A stretch of 64,000 bases of DNA. Source: Pirellulaceae bacterium. Lineage in GTDB: Bacteria; Planctomycetota; Planctomycetia; Pirellulales; Pirellulaceae. The position numbers and the translations under genes were made by a program. The notes beneath the pieces were generated by a model. The model was given only the letters and a program-made list of their open reading frames with translations, was not told the DNA's origin and did not search any database. Each line of letters begins with the position of its first letter. The first letter of the stretch is position 1. The stretch covers positions 248,001-312,000 of the forward strand of contig JAHBXS010000001.1 of NCBI GenBank assembly GCA_019636375.1. Direction: 5' to 3'. This document shows, piece by piece, positions 1-10,051 of the stretch.

Positions 1-2
1 AA

Positions 3-854
3 TCGAGCCTGACCAAACGACGCAAAGCCAAGGAAGCCTTGGTGCAAGCTGATGCCGCTGCGATTCCACTATTAGCCAAAGCCGCTCTTTCAGACAAACG
101 AGAGTTGATCGTTTATTCATTGGAAGTTCTGGGAACCCTCGCAGAAAAAAGTCCTGTCGAGGAGACCCGCAAGGCTGCCCGGATCACATTGCAGATGTTG
201 GCCGATAGCGAACACCCTTCGACGGCAGAACGAGCCAAGCAAATTTTATCTTCCAAATCGGGAGAGAGCATCGAAGCCTTTCCCGGCTGGGACGATCCGA
301 ATTCTGGTTTCGCCGGTGGCGGCGGGATGGTCAATCGCAGCGTTTCGGTTTCCAGCATCAACGGAGTGAAAACCATTCGGATTGACGAAGCGGGCCGAGT
401 AACAACTTTTCGCGACGAACCGCGAGGAGCGATCCGAGTTAACATTGAAGATGGAGGGAAGAAAAAGGAGTTTGTGGCCAAGAACCTCGACGATCTGAAA
501 AAGAAAGACGCCGAGTCGCACGCTTTATATGAACAGCACAGCAACGGCGTCGGCGGTGAAATGCGGACGGAGGTTTTTGGTGGTTTTCCCAACTTGGAAA
601 ATTTTGGCAACATGGGAGGAGCCGCAGGCGGGGCCAACGCACAAGCGAATGCTGGTGGAATGGCTTTTGGCCCAGGTGGCGGGATAGTTGTCAACCAACA
701 GGCGGGGGGAATGCAAGTAGCGGGTCAAGGAAACGGGGCCGCCGCAAACTCCATGCTGATCCAGCAATTGGAGGAATTAAAAACCCGACTCGCTGACCAT
801 CCGGAAATGCTCCAAATGCTCGACGCTCAAATTCAGCAATTGAAACGCAATTAA
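3..854 (+). CDS. HEAT-like repeat protein, 3' part (5' end outside window)
   Basis: The reading frame is open from the first bases of the window, so the gene starts upstream. The visible N-terminal part (about 80 residues) is alpha-helical and Ala/Leu/Lys-rich and reads like HEAT/armadillo repeats. A middle part (about residues 100-180) has short beta-like segments ending in a Lys/Glu-rich stretch. A Gly/Ala/Asn/Gln-rich linker follows, then a C-terminal helix rich in Leu and Gln that may mediate oligomerisation. It ends five bases before the convergent stop of the next gene. The function is unknown; similar HEAT plus low-complexity proteins of planctomycetes are usually secreted, but the N-terminus needed to judge this is missing. 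Confidence 0.75.
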   Translation, partial: SSLTKRRKAKEALVQADAAAIPLLAKAALSDKRELIVYSLEVLGTLAEKSPVEETRKAARITLQMLADSEHPSTAERAKQILSSKSGESIEAFPGWDDPNSGFAGGGGMVNRSVSVSSINGVKTIRIDEAGRVTTFRDEPRGAIRVNIEDGGKKKEFVAKNLDDLKKKDAESHALYEQHSNGVGGEMRTEVFGGFPNLENFGNMGGAAGGANAQANAGGMAFGPGGGIVVNQQAGGMQVAGQGNGAAANSMLIQQLEELKTRLADHPEMLQMLDAQIQQLKRN

Positions 855-859
855 CAACA

Positions 860-2032
860 CTATTCGGCAGCGTAGATTTTTACATCCAATGGTGCAAAGT
901 CATCTTGCCATTGGCTATTCTCGATCGGGAGTTGTCTCGCTGTCTCGAATTCTTGGCAACTGGAGATGCGAAATGATGGCGCGACTCGAATCGATTGGGC
1001 TTTGCGCGGTTGGCCGGTGGGGTTGACGACGAAGACGTAGAGTTTGTTTCCCTCGACTCGCCAGCCTGCTTGCAGCGGAGCGGTGACAGAGATGCTGGCA
1101 GATTCGGGATTGATGGGGCCTTGCAAAATAGGGGCGAGTTTTGTCAACCGTTCGTTTTGGTGTTTGATTTCGGTGACGATTTCGGCGGGTGTGCCGTCGA
1201 ACTGAAAACCGTTTGTGCCGACAACTGCTGGAAAATAAAACAGTCCGCGCACGCCATGAATGATCGCCAGCCAAATTTGGCCTCGTACTTCGTTCGCCGA
1301 AGGGCATCTTGCACCGGGAACATTGCCTCGCTCGATTTCACTCGTTTCGATGAATGCGAATTGCGGTTTATCGGTAAGCGTGCGAATCACTTTGATGGGT
1401 TCGGTGATCAGGGTCACGTCGCCGCGACGTCGCTCGTGAGCTTGATTGAGCCAACCACCACAGGGGTAGATATCGTTGGCGATCCAGTCGGCGGTCGCGA
1501 TCAGTCGCGGATAATTGGCGGCGTATTTTCGTGAGTATTCGTCATTGCGAGTTACGAACCAACTGATGTCCGGCCCGGCAAAATTGACGAAGATTTTCCG
1601 ATCCGGATCGATCTCACGCCATTCCTTGTAAGTTCGCTCAAACATCGGCGTCCATTCAAAAATTCGACCGGCTGCATCGGGTTCGTCCCAGTGCGACCAA
1701 GCCAACAAATCCGTGCGGCCAATGTCGTCGCGCGGGTTGGGGAGGGGGCGTCGAATCACTCGCAATCCTACTCGTTGGGCTTCGCGGTCCCATTGCACTG
1801 CGTCGTGGTTTTGGGGAGTTTCCAGTACCGTGTTGATGCCTCGCTCTTTCCATTTCTCCATCAAATCGGCTGGTTGCGAAAACACCCCGATTGGAAAGAA
1901 GCCATCCAGGAATCGTTCGACATAGTCCGCGAGTGGGATCGCGTCTTGAGTCGTTTGTTGACCGTCGCTCGACGGACATGGCGTCAACATCAACAAGAGA
2001 CTCAAAATATTCAAAATCAGATGGCGCTGCAT
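860..2032 (-). CDS. Secreted protein, possible glycoside-hydrolase-like TIM barrel
   Basis: A 390-residue protein starting at ATG 2032; a TTG 33 bases upstream would add residues before an otherwise good signal peptide (MQRHLILNILSLLLMLTP). The mature part has motifs such as FPIGVFSQP near the start and LLAWSHWDEPDA, reminiscent of (beta/alpha)8 glycosidase-like proteins in which WDEP provides an acidic loop. A C-terminal stretch resembles a small beta domain. I cannot name a family, and the catalytic role is inferred from the fold impression only. It converges with the HEAT-like gene and follows the PEP-CTERM gene on the same strand with a 44-base gap. Confidence 0.7.
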   Translation of the reverse strand: MQRHLILNILSLLLMLTPCPSSDGQQTTQDAIPLADYVERFLDGFFPIGVFSQPADLMEKWKERGINTVLETPQNHDAVQWDREAQRVGLRVIRRPLPNPRDDIGRTDLLAWSHWDEPDAAGRIFEWTPMFERTYKEWREIDPDRKIFVNFAGPDISWFVTRNDEYSRKYAANYPRLIATADWIANDIYPCGGWLNQAHERRRGDVTLITEPIKVIRTLTDKPQFAFIETSEIERGNVPGARCPSANEVRGQIWLAIIHGVRGLFYFPAVVGTNGFQFDGTPAEIVTEIKHQNERLTKLAPILQGPINPESASISVTAPLQAGWRVEGNKLYVFVVNPTGQPRKAQSIRVAPSFRISSCQEFETARQLPIENSQWQDDFAPLDVKIYAAE

Positions 2033-2076
2033 AGTTCGGCTCGACTTGATGGCTACTGTATTCAACTTAGCGATTT

Positions 2077-2898
2077 TCAGTTTGAATTTCGAAGTCGCCT
2101 AAATCCCATTAAACTCATTGCGAAACCCAGCAACAAGAGGCTTGACGGTTCTGGAATTGCGACTGAGCTAAACCGGACGTGATCGAAATCGACTTCGAGA
2201 TCGGCGTCAGGAAATGCGGGGTCAATTTGGTTGAGACTCACAAGGCGTATGCCCAAAGCTTGGCCAAGTAACGCGTGAGCGGCTCCCGTTTGAAACTCGA
2301 CGGTGCTAGTTCCCCATTCTCCTTCGGGAATTAAACCGGCCAGAGTGTTGTTATCGGATGCAATGACGACACCACCCGCCATGAGATCAATTCGATAGCC
2401 GGGAAAGCCATCCAGGTTAAAAAATTCACCGCTCAGGGCAAAACCAGAAGCGATATTGCCGATTTCGACTTGCAGTGTATAGCGTCGATTGGCCTCTAGC
2501 GTAGCGGTTAGTATTTGCTGTAACCCGTATTCGCCCAACCCTCCGGTTCCGGCGACATTGAATGGAATGGCAACTCGTTCGCCGTGCGGCACGGAAATGA
2601 AAAAGGTTGGCGGCGTTGGTCGTAATGTTCCCACCCAAAACTGCGGCCCGACTCCGTTGTTAATCACATTGCCGTGTGGGTCATAGATATCCCAACCGAC
2701 GGGAGCACCGAAAGTAAATTCATTAAACACAACACTGCCCGTTGTATCTTCGAAGCTTGGATTAATCACATTAATCAAATCAGCATTTGTTTGGTTTGGA
2801 AACCAAGCTCCAGCAAAACACAAAAGACTAATGCTCGCCAATCTCCTAAAGGGAAGGGAAAACAGATATTGGACTTGAGTAACAAAATATTGGCACAT
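2077..2898 (-). CDS. PEP-CTERM sorting-domain protein
   Basis: A 273-residue exported protein starting at ATG 2898. It has an N-terminal hydrophobic export signal ending near NQTNA, a beta-rich central domain that opens with NPSFED (typical of carbohydrate-binding-like, jelly-roll extracellular domains), and a C-terminal sorting signal: PEP motif (AIPEPSSLLLLG), a hydrophobic helix, then a short basic tail (RRLRNSN). PEP-CTERM proteins are processed by an exosortase and are usually linked to exopolysaccharide or cell-surface deposition. No exosortase gene lies in this window, so it is encoded elsewhere. The natural ligand is unknown. Confidence 0.9.
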   Translation of the reverse strand: MCQYFVTQVQYLFSLPFRRLASISLLCFAGAWFPNQTNADLINVINPSFEDTTGSVVFNEFTFGAPVGWDIYDPHGNVINNGVGPQFWVGTLRPTPPTFFISVPHGERVAIPFNVAGTGGLGEYGLQQILTATLEANRRYTLQVEIGNIASGFALSGEFFNLDGFPGYRIDLMAGGVVIASDNNTLAGLIPEGEWGTSTVEFQTGAAHALLGQALGIRLVSLNQIDPAFPDADLEVDFDHVRFSSVAIPEPSSLLLLGFAMSLMGFRRLRNSN

Positions 2899-3206
2899 TG
2901 TGATTGGTCCCAAGAGAATGGTAAGTTGTGAAAATTGAGCTTAAGCGGCACTTGTTCATCGATTACTTTTCGAACGACGACGTGCAATCTTCCTCAAATG
3001 AAAACGCGAAGTTCGACTTGACAATACGCCAATCAAATCAAATTTTTTGAAAAACAGGCTTTTACCCGAGAAATTTAACAAAAGACTGGAGAAAGACGGA
3101 AAGGTGTTTTTTGAGAATTACCTGTTTTTTTAGGCTGTTCGTATCCATCTTTCGGCGAAAATCGCGGATTTTGTTACGCCGTCCAGTACAGACCTGTAGG
3201 ATTTGG
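2899..3206. other. Intergenic region, no gene seen
   Basis: This 308-base stretch lies between the start of the PEP-CTERM gene and the stop of the Na/Pi cotransporter gene, both on the minus strand. It is AT-rich with several A and T runs. AAAAACAGG near 3051 and CCTGTTTTTT near 3121 are complementary but 60 bases apart, so they are a weak terminator candidate. It probably holds the promoter of the PEP-CTERM gene, but I could not pick a clear one. Confidence 0.4.
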
Positions 3207-4898
3207 TCAGCCTTTGGATTCCGCGGGCGGGAGTAAATCTGGCGGGTGAGAATCAGTAGAAGGAGTGAGTTGTGGGGGCGATGTTGATTCAGCACCCGTG
3301 TTTCCACGATCAGAAGAGAGTTCGGCAAGGTAGGCACATGATCGCCAAACGTGGTGGCAAACCCGATCGAGCCAACGATACGCATCGATCGAATTCAACG
3401 TATCAGCAGCCCCCCGGTCTCCGATGGCGGCCTGTTCGATCAAAACTGGTCGTTGGCTGTACCGAATCGTCGTCATTGACTCGGAGATTTGCTCCAAGGA
3501 TTCCTGCCAGTTTTCTACAGAAACCCCCTCCAGAACCGCGATTCCAACATCCAAAGTCTGCCGACAGAGATTTACCGCTTCTTCCATTCCCCTCCCTGCC
3601 AGGACAGTCCTGACGCGAGCTGGGGGAACGAGTCGACTGGACAGCCGATGCAGATGATCGATCGCATGAACCTGACTCAAACGAGAGGCAGTTAAGGAGC
3701 GATCTTGTGCCGTCACAGGAAGCGATTCCAAATATGTTTGCGTCTGCATGATGGCCTCTTCTACTTCTCGATAGGGCGCGTCCCAATGATTGAATCGCAG
3801 ACCACGAGCGAGACCCTTGAATGTTTCAATTGCCGTTTCACGCAATGCAACCCGTGTCGCGGCCAATGCGAACGCAGGCGTGTCTCGCAGGCTGCGATCC
3901 AAATGCCGGATCAGGCGCGGACCCTTGTCCGGAACCAACCGTTCAATGAATGCCGCAAAGACTTGAACGAACGGCAAAAATATGATTGCGCCCAACGCAA
4001 TAAAAGCCGTATGAAAAGCTGCCAAAGCTGTCGCATCTCCAAAGCGAAATGAGTCTTCCGCCCAATTCATCAGCCGCAAAAACCACGGAAACAACACCAA
4101 TGCGATGCCTCCAGTCACCGAATTGAACAACACGTGAGCCAACGCCGTCCGCTTGGCAGAATTACTGGCACCAATCGCCGCTAATGCACCGGTTACAGTC
4201 GTTCCCACGGCAGCACCGATTACAATCGCCGCCGCTTGCTCCAGTTTAATCGCCCCAGCATCCAAAGCCGTCAGCGTCGTCGCGATCGCCGCACTGGAAC
4301 TTTGCATCACCACCGTCATCACTAAACCGATCAGGAGTGCAACTACAATTGCGAATAGGCCGCGGTCAGGTAGGGAATGCAAATCAACTTGACTGGCAAA
4401 CCCCTGCATTCCAATTTGTAGTGTGTCGATCCCCACAAAAATCAATCCGAATCCCGCTATGCTTATCCCTGCGGATTTCCAACGGCCTGGCCCCAGCAAT
4501 TTCGCCATGGCCCCCAAGCCAATCAACGGCAAGGCATAAAGGCCCATCTTGATTTTAAGGCCGATCCAAGCAACAACCCAGCTAGTTCCTGTAGTTCCGA
4601 GACTCGCGCCAAACACAACACCGAGTGCTTGGGGGAAAGTGAGTAATCCTGCACTCACAAATCCAATCACAGCAATAGTTGTAGCACTAGAAGACTGCAC
4701 CAGCATTGTGGCGGTTGCTCCGGACACGAACGCCTTGAGCGGCGTACTCGTAAATCGTAACAAAACTTTGCGCAGAGAGTCACCGGCGAATTCCTTCAGA
4801 CCCTCGGTCAGCAAATTCATGCCGAGCAAGAACAGCCCTACACCACCAACGATATTAAATGCCGTTTCCAACGAATTGCCTAATGCAGATATTACCAA
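3207..4898 (-). CDS. Na+/phosphate cotransporter family protein (NptA-like, PhoU-like tail)
   Basis: This 563-residue inner-membrane protein is predicted to import phosphate with sodium. It contains the two inverted PF02690-type repeats, each with the QSSSA signature: VQSSSATTIAVIG near residue 67 and MQSSSAAIATTL near residue 199. Glycine-rich hydrophobic helices such as VGGVGLFLLGMNLLTEGL surround them. The last 200 residues are soluble, helical and PhoU-like, as in many bacterial family members; a Pro-rich tail ends the protein. The likely start is TTG at 4898, inside the stop codon region of the upstream lactonase gene, so the two are probably translationally coupled. No other phosphate genes are nearby. 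Confidence 0.92.
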   Translation of the reverse strand: MVISALGNSLETAFNIVGGVGLFLLGMNLLTEGLKEFAGDSLRKVLLRFTSTPLKAFVSGATATMLVQSSSATTIAVIGFVSAGLLTFPQALGVVFGASLGTTGTSWVVAWIGLKIKMGLYALPLIGLGAMAKLLGPGRWKSAGISIAGFGLIFVGIDTLQIGMQGFASQVDLHSLPDRGLFAIVVALLIGLVMTVVMQSSSAAIATTLTALDAGAIKLEQAAAIVIGAAVGTTVTGALAAIGASNSAKRTALAHVLFNSVTGGIALVLFPWFLRLMNWAEDSFRFGDATALAAFHTAFIALGAIIFLPFVQVFAAFIERLVPDKGPRLIRHLDRSLRDTPAFALAATRVALRETAIETFKGLARGLRFNHWDAPYREVEEAIMQTQTYLESLPVTAQDRSLTASRLSQVHAIDHLHRLSSRLVPPARVRTVLAGRGMEEAVNLCRQTLDVGIAVLEGVSVENWQESLEQISESMTTIRYSQRPVLIEQAAIGDRGAADTLNSIDAYRWLDRVCHHVWRSCAYLAELSSDRGNTGAESTSPPQLTPSTDSHPPDLLPPAESKG

Positions 4899-5833
4899 CC
4901 AGCTCCCGGTGGCTTTGCACCAGAGTTTTTCGTGCGAATCGAATATAAAGACGTCCGCGCTGTAATGAATAAAGTGCGATAGCCTTCACCGCCAAAAGTA
5001 ACGTTGGCGGGGTTCTCCGGCACGCGAATCTCGTCAACCTTTTTGCCGTCCGCGTCGTAAACCAAAACCAAGTCTCGATCAGTTGTATAAAGGTTTCCAG
5101 CGATATCGACCGCCATCCCATCACTGCCGTGGGGAATCGAAAACAGCTTCTTCCCCAGAGTTCCATCGTTCGTGATTTCATAACAATGAATACCAGCGGG
5201 GGTTTGATGAAACGCCGGGTCGGGATGCCGCCGATTCCCGCCGGTATCTGCAACATACAAACGAGTCTCGTCGGGTGAAAAATTGATTCCGTTCGGCATT
5301 GCGAGATCGCGGAGAACAACCTCCACCACGCCCTTCGCCGGATCGAGTTTAAATACCCAGTGTCCAGGAAGTTCAGGCTGATCGCGCAGGCCCCAAGGCG
5401 GGTCGGAAAACCACAAAGTTCCATCAGAACGAACCGCCACATCATTCGGCGAATTGAACCGCATCGATTCAAAGCGATCTATCAGAACTTCCGCCTTGCC
5501 TTCCGAATCCCAACGCACCACATTCCTGGCGGCGTGTTGACAAGAAATCAATCTTCCTTCTAAGTCCAGGATGTTCCCGTTTGCTTGCTCGCACTCGCGG
5601 TAAACAGACAGGCCTGTTTCTGCCGACCATTTCATCAGTTTACTGTTCGGGATGTCTGAAAACACGAGGAAATTTTCGGCGGGGAGCCAGACCGGTCCTT
5701 CAGTAAAACCCATCCCAGTGGCCAATTTTTCGATCTTAGCCTCCGCTTCCCAAATGTTTTGCCCAGAGGCCGAATGGCAACAGCACCAGCCGGCGAAAAC
5801 GATGGCCAACCAACTCGTTCTTATTCGTGGCAT
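4892..5833 (-). CDS. Secreted SMP-30/gluconolactonase-family protein
   Basis: A 313-residue protein whose start at ATG 5833 is supported by a strong ribosome-binding site (GAGGAGG). A signal peptide (about 22 residues) is followed by a six-bladed beta-propeller of the SMP-30/gluconolaconase/LRE family. Family motifs seen are GFTEGPVW (metal-binding Glu), the SPNDVAV segment, PNGINFSPDE (metal-binding Asn) and GSDGMAVD (metal-binding Asp). It should hydrolyse a sugar lactone or related ester outside the cytoplasm; the substrate is not deducible. Its last codons overlap the TTG start of the phosphate transporter gene by seven bases. Confidence 0.9.
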   Translation of the reverse strand: MPRIRTSWLAIVFAGWCCCHSASGQNIWEAEAKIEKLATGMGFTEGPVWLPAENFLVFSDIPNSKLMKWSAETGLSVYRECEQANGNILDLEGRLISCQHAARNVVRWDSEGKAEVLIDRFESMRFNSPNDVAVRSDGTLWFSDPPWGLRDQPELPGHWVFKLDPAKGVVEVVLRDLAMPNGINFSPDETRLYVADTGGNRRHPDPAFHQTPAGIHCYEITNDGTLGKKLFSIPHGSDGMAVDIAGNLYTTDRDLVLVYDADGKKVDEIRVPENPANVTFGGEGYRTLFITARTSLYSIRTKNSGAKPPGAGW

Positions 5834-5974
5834 TAACCAAATCCTCCTCAACTAAAACATAATCAGCTTAGACAGCCAAAGTCTGGCTTTTCTGCATGCT
5901 AAGGTATCTTAACATGCGATTCTCTGGCGAACCACCGAATCGAAGGTTGAAATGAGTCAGGGAAAATTTAGGGA

Positions 5975-8900
5975 TCAAGCGGCCTTTCGATCGCGGTCCG
6001 GTTGCGTCGATTCATGCGGATTCGAATAGTTCGGTGGGACTTGGCCGTTTTGTGATGAGGATTGGGCCTGAGTCCCTGTGTTCAGGCCCAAAATCTCTGG
6101 CGCAATGCTGCGAATATGCAAGTCCCGTTGCGGGTAAGAAAGCTCAAGGTTCGCTTCCTTGAAGCGACGGTCAATCTCTAAGTTGATTTCGGTCAGAATC
6201 CGCGAACGATTCTCTAAGGTTGGAAGATATATCCGCAGTCCTAGATTGAGGGTACTATCGCCAAAATTTTCGAAGATTGCCTGAGGGGCCGGTTCGCGCA
6301 AGACCACGGGATGAGCCTCGGCGATCCGCACCAACAACTCGAGCGCCTTCTGCACATCAGCGCCGTAAGCCAAACCTACATTGATGACGATTCGATTAAC
6401 ATTGTCTGACAATGTCCAGTTCAACAATCTACCAGTCACAAATTCTTTGTTGGGTACGATAAATTCTTTTCGATCCCAATCTGTGATCGTCGTGGCGCGA
6501 ATCTGAATCCGAGACACTGAACCCGTGACTCCATCGATGGTCACGACATCTCCCAATCGAATCGGTCGTTCAAACAAAATGATCAGACCAGAAACGAAAT
6601 TCGCAAAAATTTCTTGCAGTCCAAAACCCAATCCCACCGTCAAACCAGCCGCCAACCATTGAATGCTATTCCATCGCAACCCAATTGTGTTGCTGGCAAA
6701 AATCAATCCTGCCAACAAGAACACGTAACCACTTAGGATTTTAATCGTCGTGCGATTGCCGTGGTTAAGCGGCAGTTTTTGTAACACCGAAAGTTCGAGC
6801 AGGCCTGGTAGGTTGCGGCTCGCAGTAAATGCGATCGCGAGAACGATAAGAGCCCTTAGCAAATGTCCTAGCGTAACTGGCATAACCCGATTTACATCGC
6901 GAGTAAAAAGGCCATCGTCACTTTCTATTGTTTCACTGACATTTGATACAACTGTCCACAATTCGATTTTGCTGAAGACTTGCAACGCGGGAAGAACCTG
7001 ACTCCAAATCACCCAGCAACCAACTAAAAACAGGACCAGCGTGATCCCTTTGGTAAATCGGAATACTTGTTGTTTGATCAATTCGAGGTCGAGTTGCTGG
7101 ACTTCGGCCATGTTAACCGACTCGCGAGATTCCTCCGAAGATTTTTCAGCGGCCAAAGCCGCCTCGCGTCGCGCACGAGCTTGGTTCAATGCCAGTTGGC
7201 GTCGCGCAGTCATTGCCCAACGATTCACGAGTGAATAGGCGATTGACAGAATCACCAATAGCCCCAGCGTTAACTCCAAACGAATCATTAGTTGCTCGGC
7301 AGTATAGATGAAGCCCATCACTGCCAAGACCGCCAAGCAAAGAGGGCACAAGATTAATGCCGGATACCAAATCCAATGAAATTTCTGGAGTGTCGATGGC
7401 GGCGTTTTGCTTCGGAGGATTTTTTCGATGGCTCCTCCTCTGCAAAACATATTCCGCTGAATAACAATCATCAAAACGCAGAGTCCCAACAGGCCCACTC
7501 GTCCGACAGTTTCAGCACTGATTCCTTCATCGAGCTTGTTGGCCATCGCCAATAGGAACCACAAGGGGATTCCCAAAATCGTATAGAGCAGCAAGTTTCT
7601 GTGCAAAATGCGAACGACCGAGGACGGCCACTCCAGAAGCACTTCGGCAACGCCCGATCGCGTAAACATCAGCCTCAGGGCACTCACAAACACGAGCATG
7701 ATTGCTGTGAATAAAAACGCCGTTCGCAAGGCAATCGCAATTTCGAGATCACATTGCCCTAACCTCCAACTTAAAAAGGCCAGCAGAACCGGCCACGGCG
7801 TTGCAGAAATCAGAACCAATCCCAAAGCTATCAATGCTTGCGAAATACCCGATTGTAACGGGCTACGAATGCTGGCATTTAATTTCTTTACCAGTAGAAG
7901 TAGTCGCCATTGAAGAACAAGGCCGATGGTTACTCCCATCGCCATCAGAACATACAACCAACTGTTTTGGCGAAGATCGGTTCGCACAAAGTCCAAGAGT
8001 TTCGGCCACTGCGGGTTGCTCAAAAACGAATCGACGCAGCTCAAAGTTCTTCCAGGATATGTGGCATCAATGGGCGGGCCACTGCGAATCCAAAGAACTC
8101 GCTCGTCGATGTAACTCTCGTATTCGCGAATCTTCTCGCCCAAACGCCTGCATGAAAAATCGGTTTCATTGAGGGTTGCGAGCGCGACATCGAAATCTGA
8201 CAGAAGACCATCCAAATATTCGCGTTTGGCCGCCAAAAGTATGCGCGCCATATTTCGCAACTCCTCGCGATCCGATTGATCGGCTTCGATTTCTATCAAC
8301 GTCACATCTAGTCGTGACTCGATATCGGTGAGTTCCTTGCGTTCATCCTCAAGTTGGAGTTGTTCAGTTTGCAGGGTGATGATCTCCTGCTCGATAGTGC
8401 GGTGCAGGCGGCGGTAACCTCGTTCGTCGGGGAGGTAATTTCGTTGATTTCTCAAAGTCAAACCGATGACCGTGCTGCGGCCAATCCGTTTCTCCTTTTC
8501 AACCACCGCAGAAAATCTCTGTTCGATTCCGGAAAAGGTCTCGTTGATCTGAGTGAGTTGTTGCTTCCAATAAGCAACCCGTTGCTGATGCTCCTGGCGT
8601 CGCGCCGTAAGCTCCGAGTTACGAGCAGCCAGGGATTTGAGGGCGGGTGCTGTTTCCCGAAGTTTCCGCTTCGCTTCTTTTTGTTGTCGTTCGGTTTCCG
8701 CCAAACGAGCTTGGGCCATGATCTCGCGCCAACGTTCTTGGCGTTTTTCCAAAGCGTTCTTGTTGCGAGTATGCAAGTCGCGTTGCAGGGGGAAGACATC
8801 GTTGAGAGCCTCATAACGCGACTGCTCCATTCGATACTGCTCAAGTTGAGCGGCCAATAAAATTGTTTGTGCTTCTTGCTCGGTCTTCCGCGCGAGGGTC

Positions 8901-9784
8901 AATATTGCAAGTTCCCCTTCTGGCGGATTGGCCCCAACGAACTGTCGAACTTCCGCCAACTGATTGCGGACTCCTTCGATGATGGTTGCCATTTGCGGCC
9001 GACGCTCGGCACGATTTTTAGCCCGGGTTTCCCACTGCTCTAAGGTCTTGCGGGCTTCATCCAACCGCTCATCGTCAGCCAGTCGCAATTGCTCAAGTTC
9101 GGTCAACGTGGCGTCAGGTGGCACATCTGGTTCCGTATTTGGCTGCGGTTGCTCCAGTGACGCTTTGATATCGGTTAAGTTGTTCGGGGCATTATCTCGC
9201 TCTTGCCGCAATTGGTTCCGACGTTTTTCGGATTCCACAGCTTGGTTCAGCAATTCAACCGCACGGTCAAAATGTTTGATGATCTGCTGTTTGATTTCCT
9301 CCTCTAGGTCGGTTCGTGCTTCGATACCAACGCGCCGTTGGGCGATAATTTCGAGCGTTAACTCTGAAGGCCCGTCATCCAAATCACCGACCGGTTTCGC
9401 CGGTTGATTGGCAATTTGTTCGGCAGTTGCTATTTCAGGCACGGGGTCCTGAACGTTTGAAATCGGAAGGAAGCCCGCAAAGTTCCAAGTTGCCAGCAGA
9501 ACATTGGACATTTGCTCTGCTTGTCCGACAGTGACGGGGTCCTCTTCGGGAATCCGCGAAGCTTGAATTTGTTCGTCGTTAGTTGCCACTGGCCGAGGAG
9601 CCGTGATTTCATCTCGTTCTGGTTGGGCCAGAACTGTCCCCTGGGAACTCGCAAGCCAACAAACAGCAAGTCCAAACCAAAGGGCCAAGGAGAAGCTTTG
9701 GTTCCCATTGAACGCAGGGAAACATCCACGGCACCTACGTCTCAGAACAGGAAAATGCGAATTGGAATCAGAGCGTTTAAACAT
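5975..9784 (-). CDS. Giant MscS-family mechanosensitive channel (MscK-like architecture)
   Basis: A 1269-residue membrane protein with an N-terminal export signal, about 500 residues of periplasmic coiled coil rich in Glu, Gln and Arg, then many transmembrane helices and a C-terminal MscS module. The pore helix and beta domain are easy to see: GLGFGLQEIFANF near residue 1055, followed by RPIRLGDVVTIDG and the IPN-type segment EFIVPNKEF. The layout matches the large MscK/YjeP-type channels that release solutes during hypo-osmotic shock, rather than small MscS (about 290 aa). A Gln/Asn/Ser-rich cytoplasmic tail ends it. It is a single transcription unit, divergent from the Rpn-like gene. Confidence 0.93.
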   Translation of the reverse strand: MFKRSDSNSHFPVLRRRCRGCFPAFNGNQSFSLALWFGLAVCWLASSQGTVLAQPERDEITAPRPVATNDEQIQASRIPEEDPVTVGQAEQMSNVLLATWNFAGFLPISNVQDPVPEIATAEQIANQPAKPVGDLDDGPSELTLEIIAQRRVGIEARTDLEEEIKQQIIKHFDRAVELLNQAVESEKRRNQLRQERDNAPNNLTDIKASLEQPQPNTEPDVPPDATLTELEQLRLADDERLDEARKTLEQWETRAKNRAERRPQMATIIEGVRNQLAEVRQFVGANPPEGELAILTLARKTEQEAQTILLAAQLEQYRMEQSRYEALNDVFPLQRDLHTRNKNALEKRQERWREIMAQARLAETERQQKEAKRKLRETAPALKSLAARNSELTARRQEHQQRVAYWKQQLTQINETFSGIEQRFSAVVEKEKRIGRSTVIGLTLRNQRNYLPDERGYRRLHRTIEQEIITLQTEQLQLEDERKELTDIESRLDVTLIEIEADQSDREELRNMARILLAAKREYLDGLLSDFDVALATLNETDFSCRRLGEKIREYESYIDERVLWIRSGPPIDATYPGRTLSCVDSFLSNPQWPKLLDFVRTDLRQNSWLYVLMAMGVTIGLVLQWRLLLLVKKLNASIRSPLQSGISQALIALGLVLISATPWPVLLAFLSWRLGQCDLEIAIALRTAFLFTAIMLVFVSALRLMFTRSGVAEVLLEWPSSVVRILHRNLLLYTILGIPLWFLLAMANKLDEGISAETVGRVGLLGLCVLMIVIQRNMFCRGGAIEKILRSKTPPSTLQKFHWIWYPALILCPLCLAVLAVMGFIYTAEQLMIRLELTLGLLVILSIAYSLVNRWAMTARRQLALNQARARREAALAAEKSSEESRESVNMAEVQQLDLELIKQQVFRFTKGITLVLFLVGCWVIWSQVLPALQVFSKIELWTVVSNVSETIESDDGLFTRDVNRVMPVTLGHLLRALIVLAIAFTASRNLPGLLELSVLQKLPLNHGNRTTIKILSGYVFLLAGLIFASNTIGLRWNSIQWLAAGLTVGLGFGLQEIFANFVSGLIILFERPIRLGDVVTIDGVTGSVSRIQIRATTITDWDRKEFIVPNKEFVTGRLLNWTLSDNVNRIVINVGLAYGADVQKALELLVRIAEAHPVVLREPAPQAIFENFGDSTLNLGLRIYLPTLENRSRILTEINLEIDRRFKEANLELSYPQRDLHIRSIAPEILGLNTGTQAQSSSQNGQVPPNYSNPHESTQPDRDRKAA

Positions 9785-10015
9785 GGTCCCGCAAGAATCA
9801 TCGGGGCGGTTTCGCTAGCAGTTGCATCAGATGACGCGAGCAACACCGTCCCTGGCGTTGTATGGGTCTTTAAAAGGTAGCAAGAGTCTAAAAAGAAACC
9901 TTCAAAATTGCAACCGCGAATTTAACTTGGGAACGAGTCCTTTTGCCCCCTAGAAGCTCACGGTCCCATAGTTATTGGGCGATAGCTTAAATGCAGGCTC
10001 AGTTGGTAATAAGTT

Positions 10016-10044
10016 TTTCCAAGCGATATTTTTCACGCTATAAT
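10016..10044 (+). promoter_or_regulatory. Predicted promoter of the Rpn-like gene, probably leaderless
   Basis: A perfect -10 box TATAAT (10039-10044) has TTTCCA at 10016-10021, a 4-of-6 match to TTGACA with a 17-base spacer. The ATG of the next gene is only seven bases beyond the -10 box, so transcription would begin at or next to the start codon and leave no room for a Shine-Dalgarno site. Confidence 0.5.
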
Positions 10045-10051
10045 CGGTGAC

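Noticed and set aside
995..1534. 179-residue plus frame opposite the secreted protein gene
   Set aside because: Composition fits an antisense shadow and no ribosome site is present.
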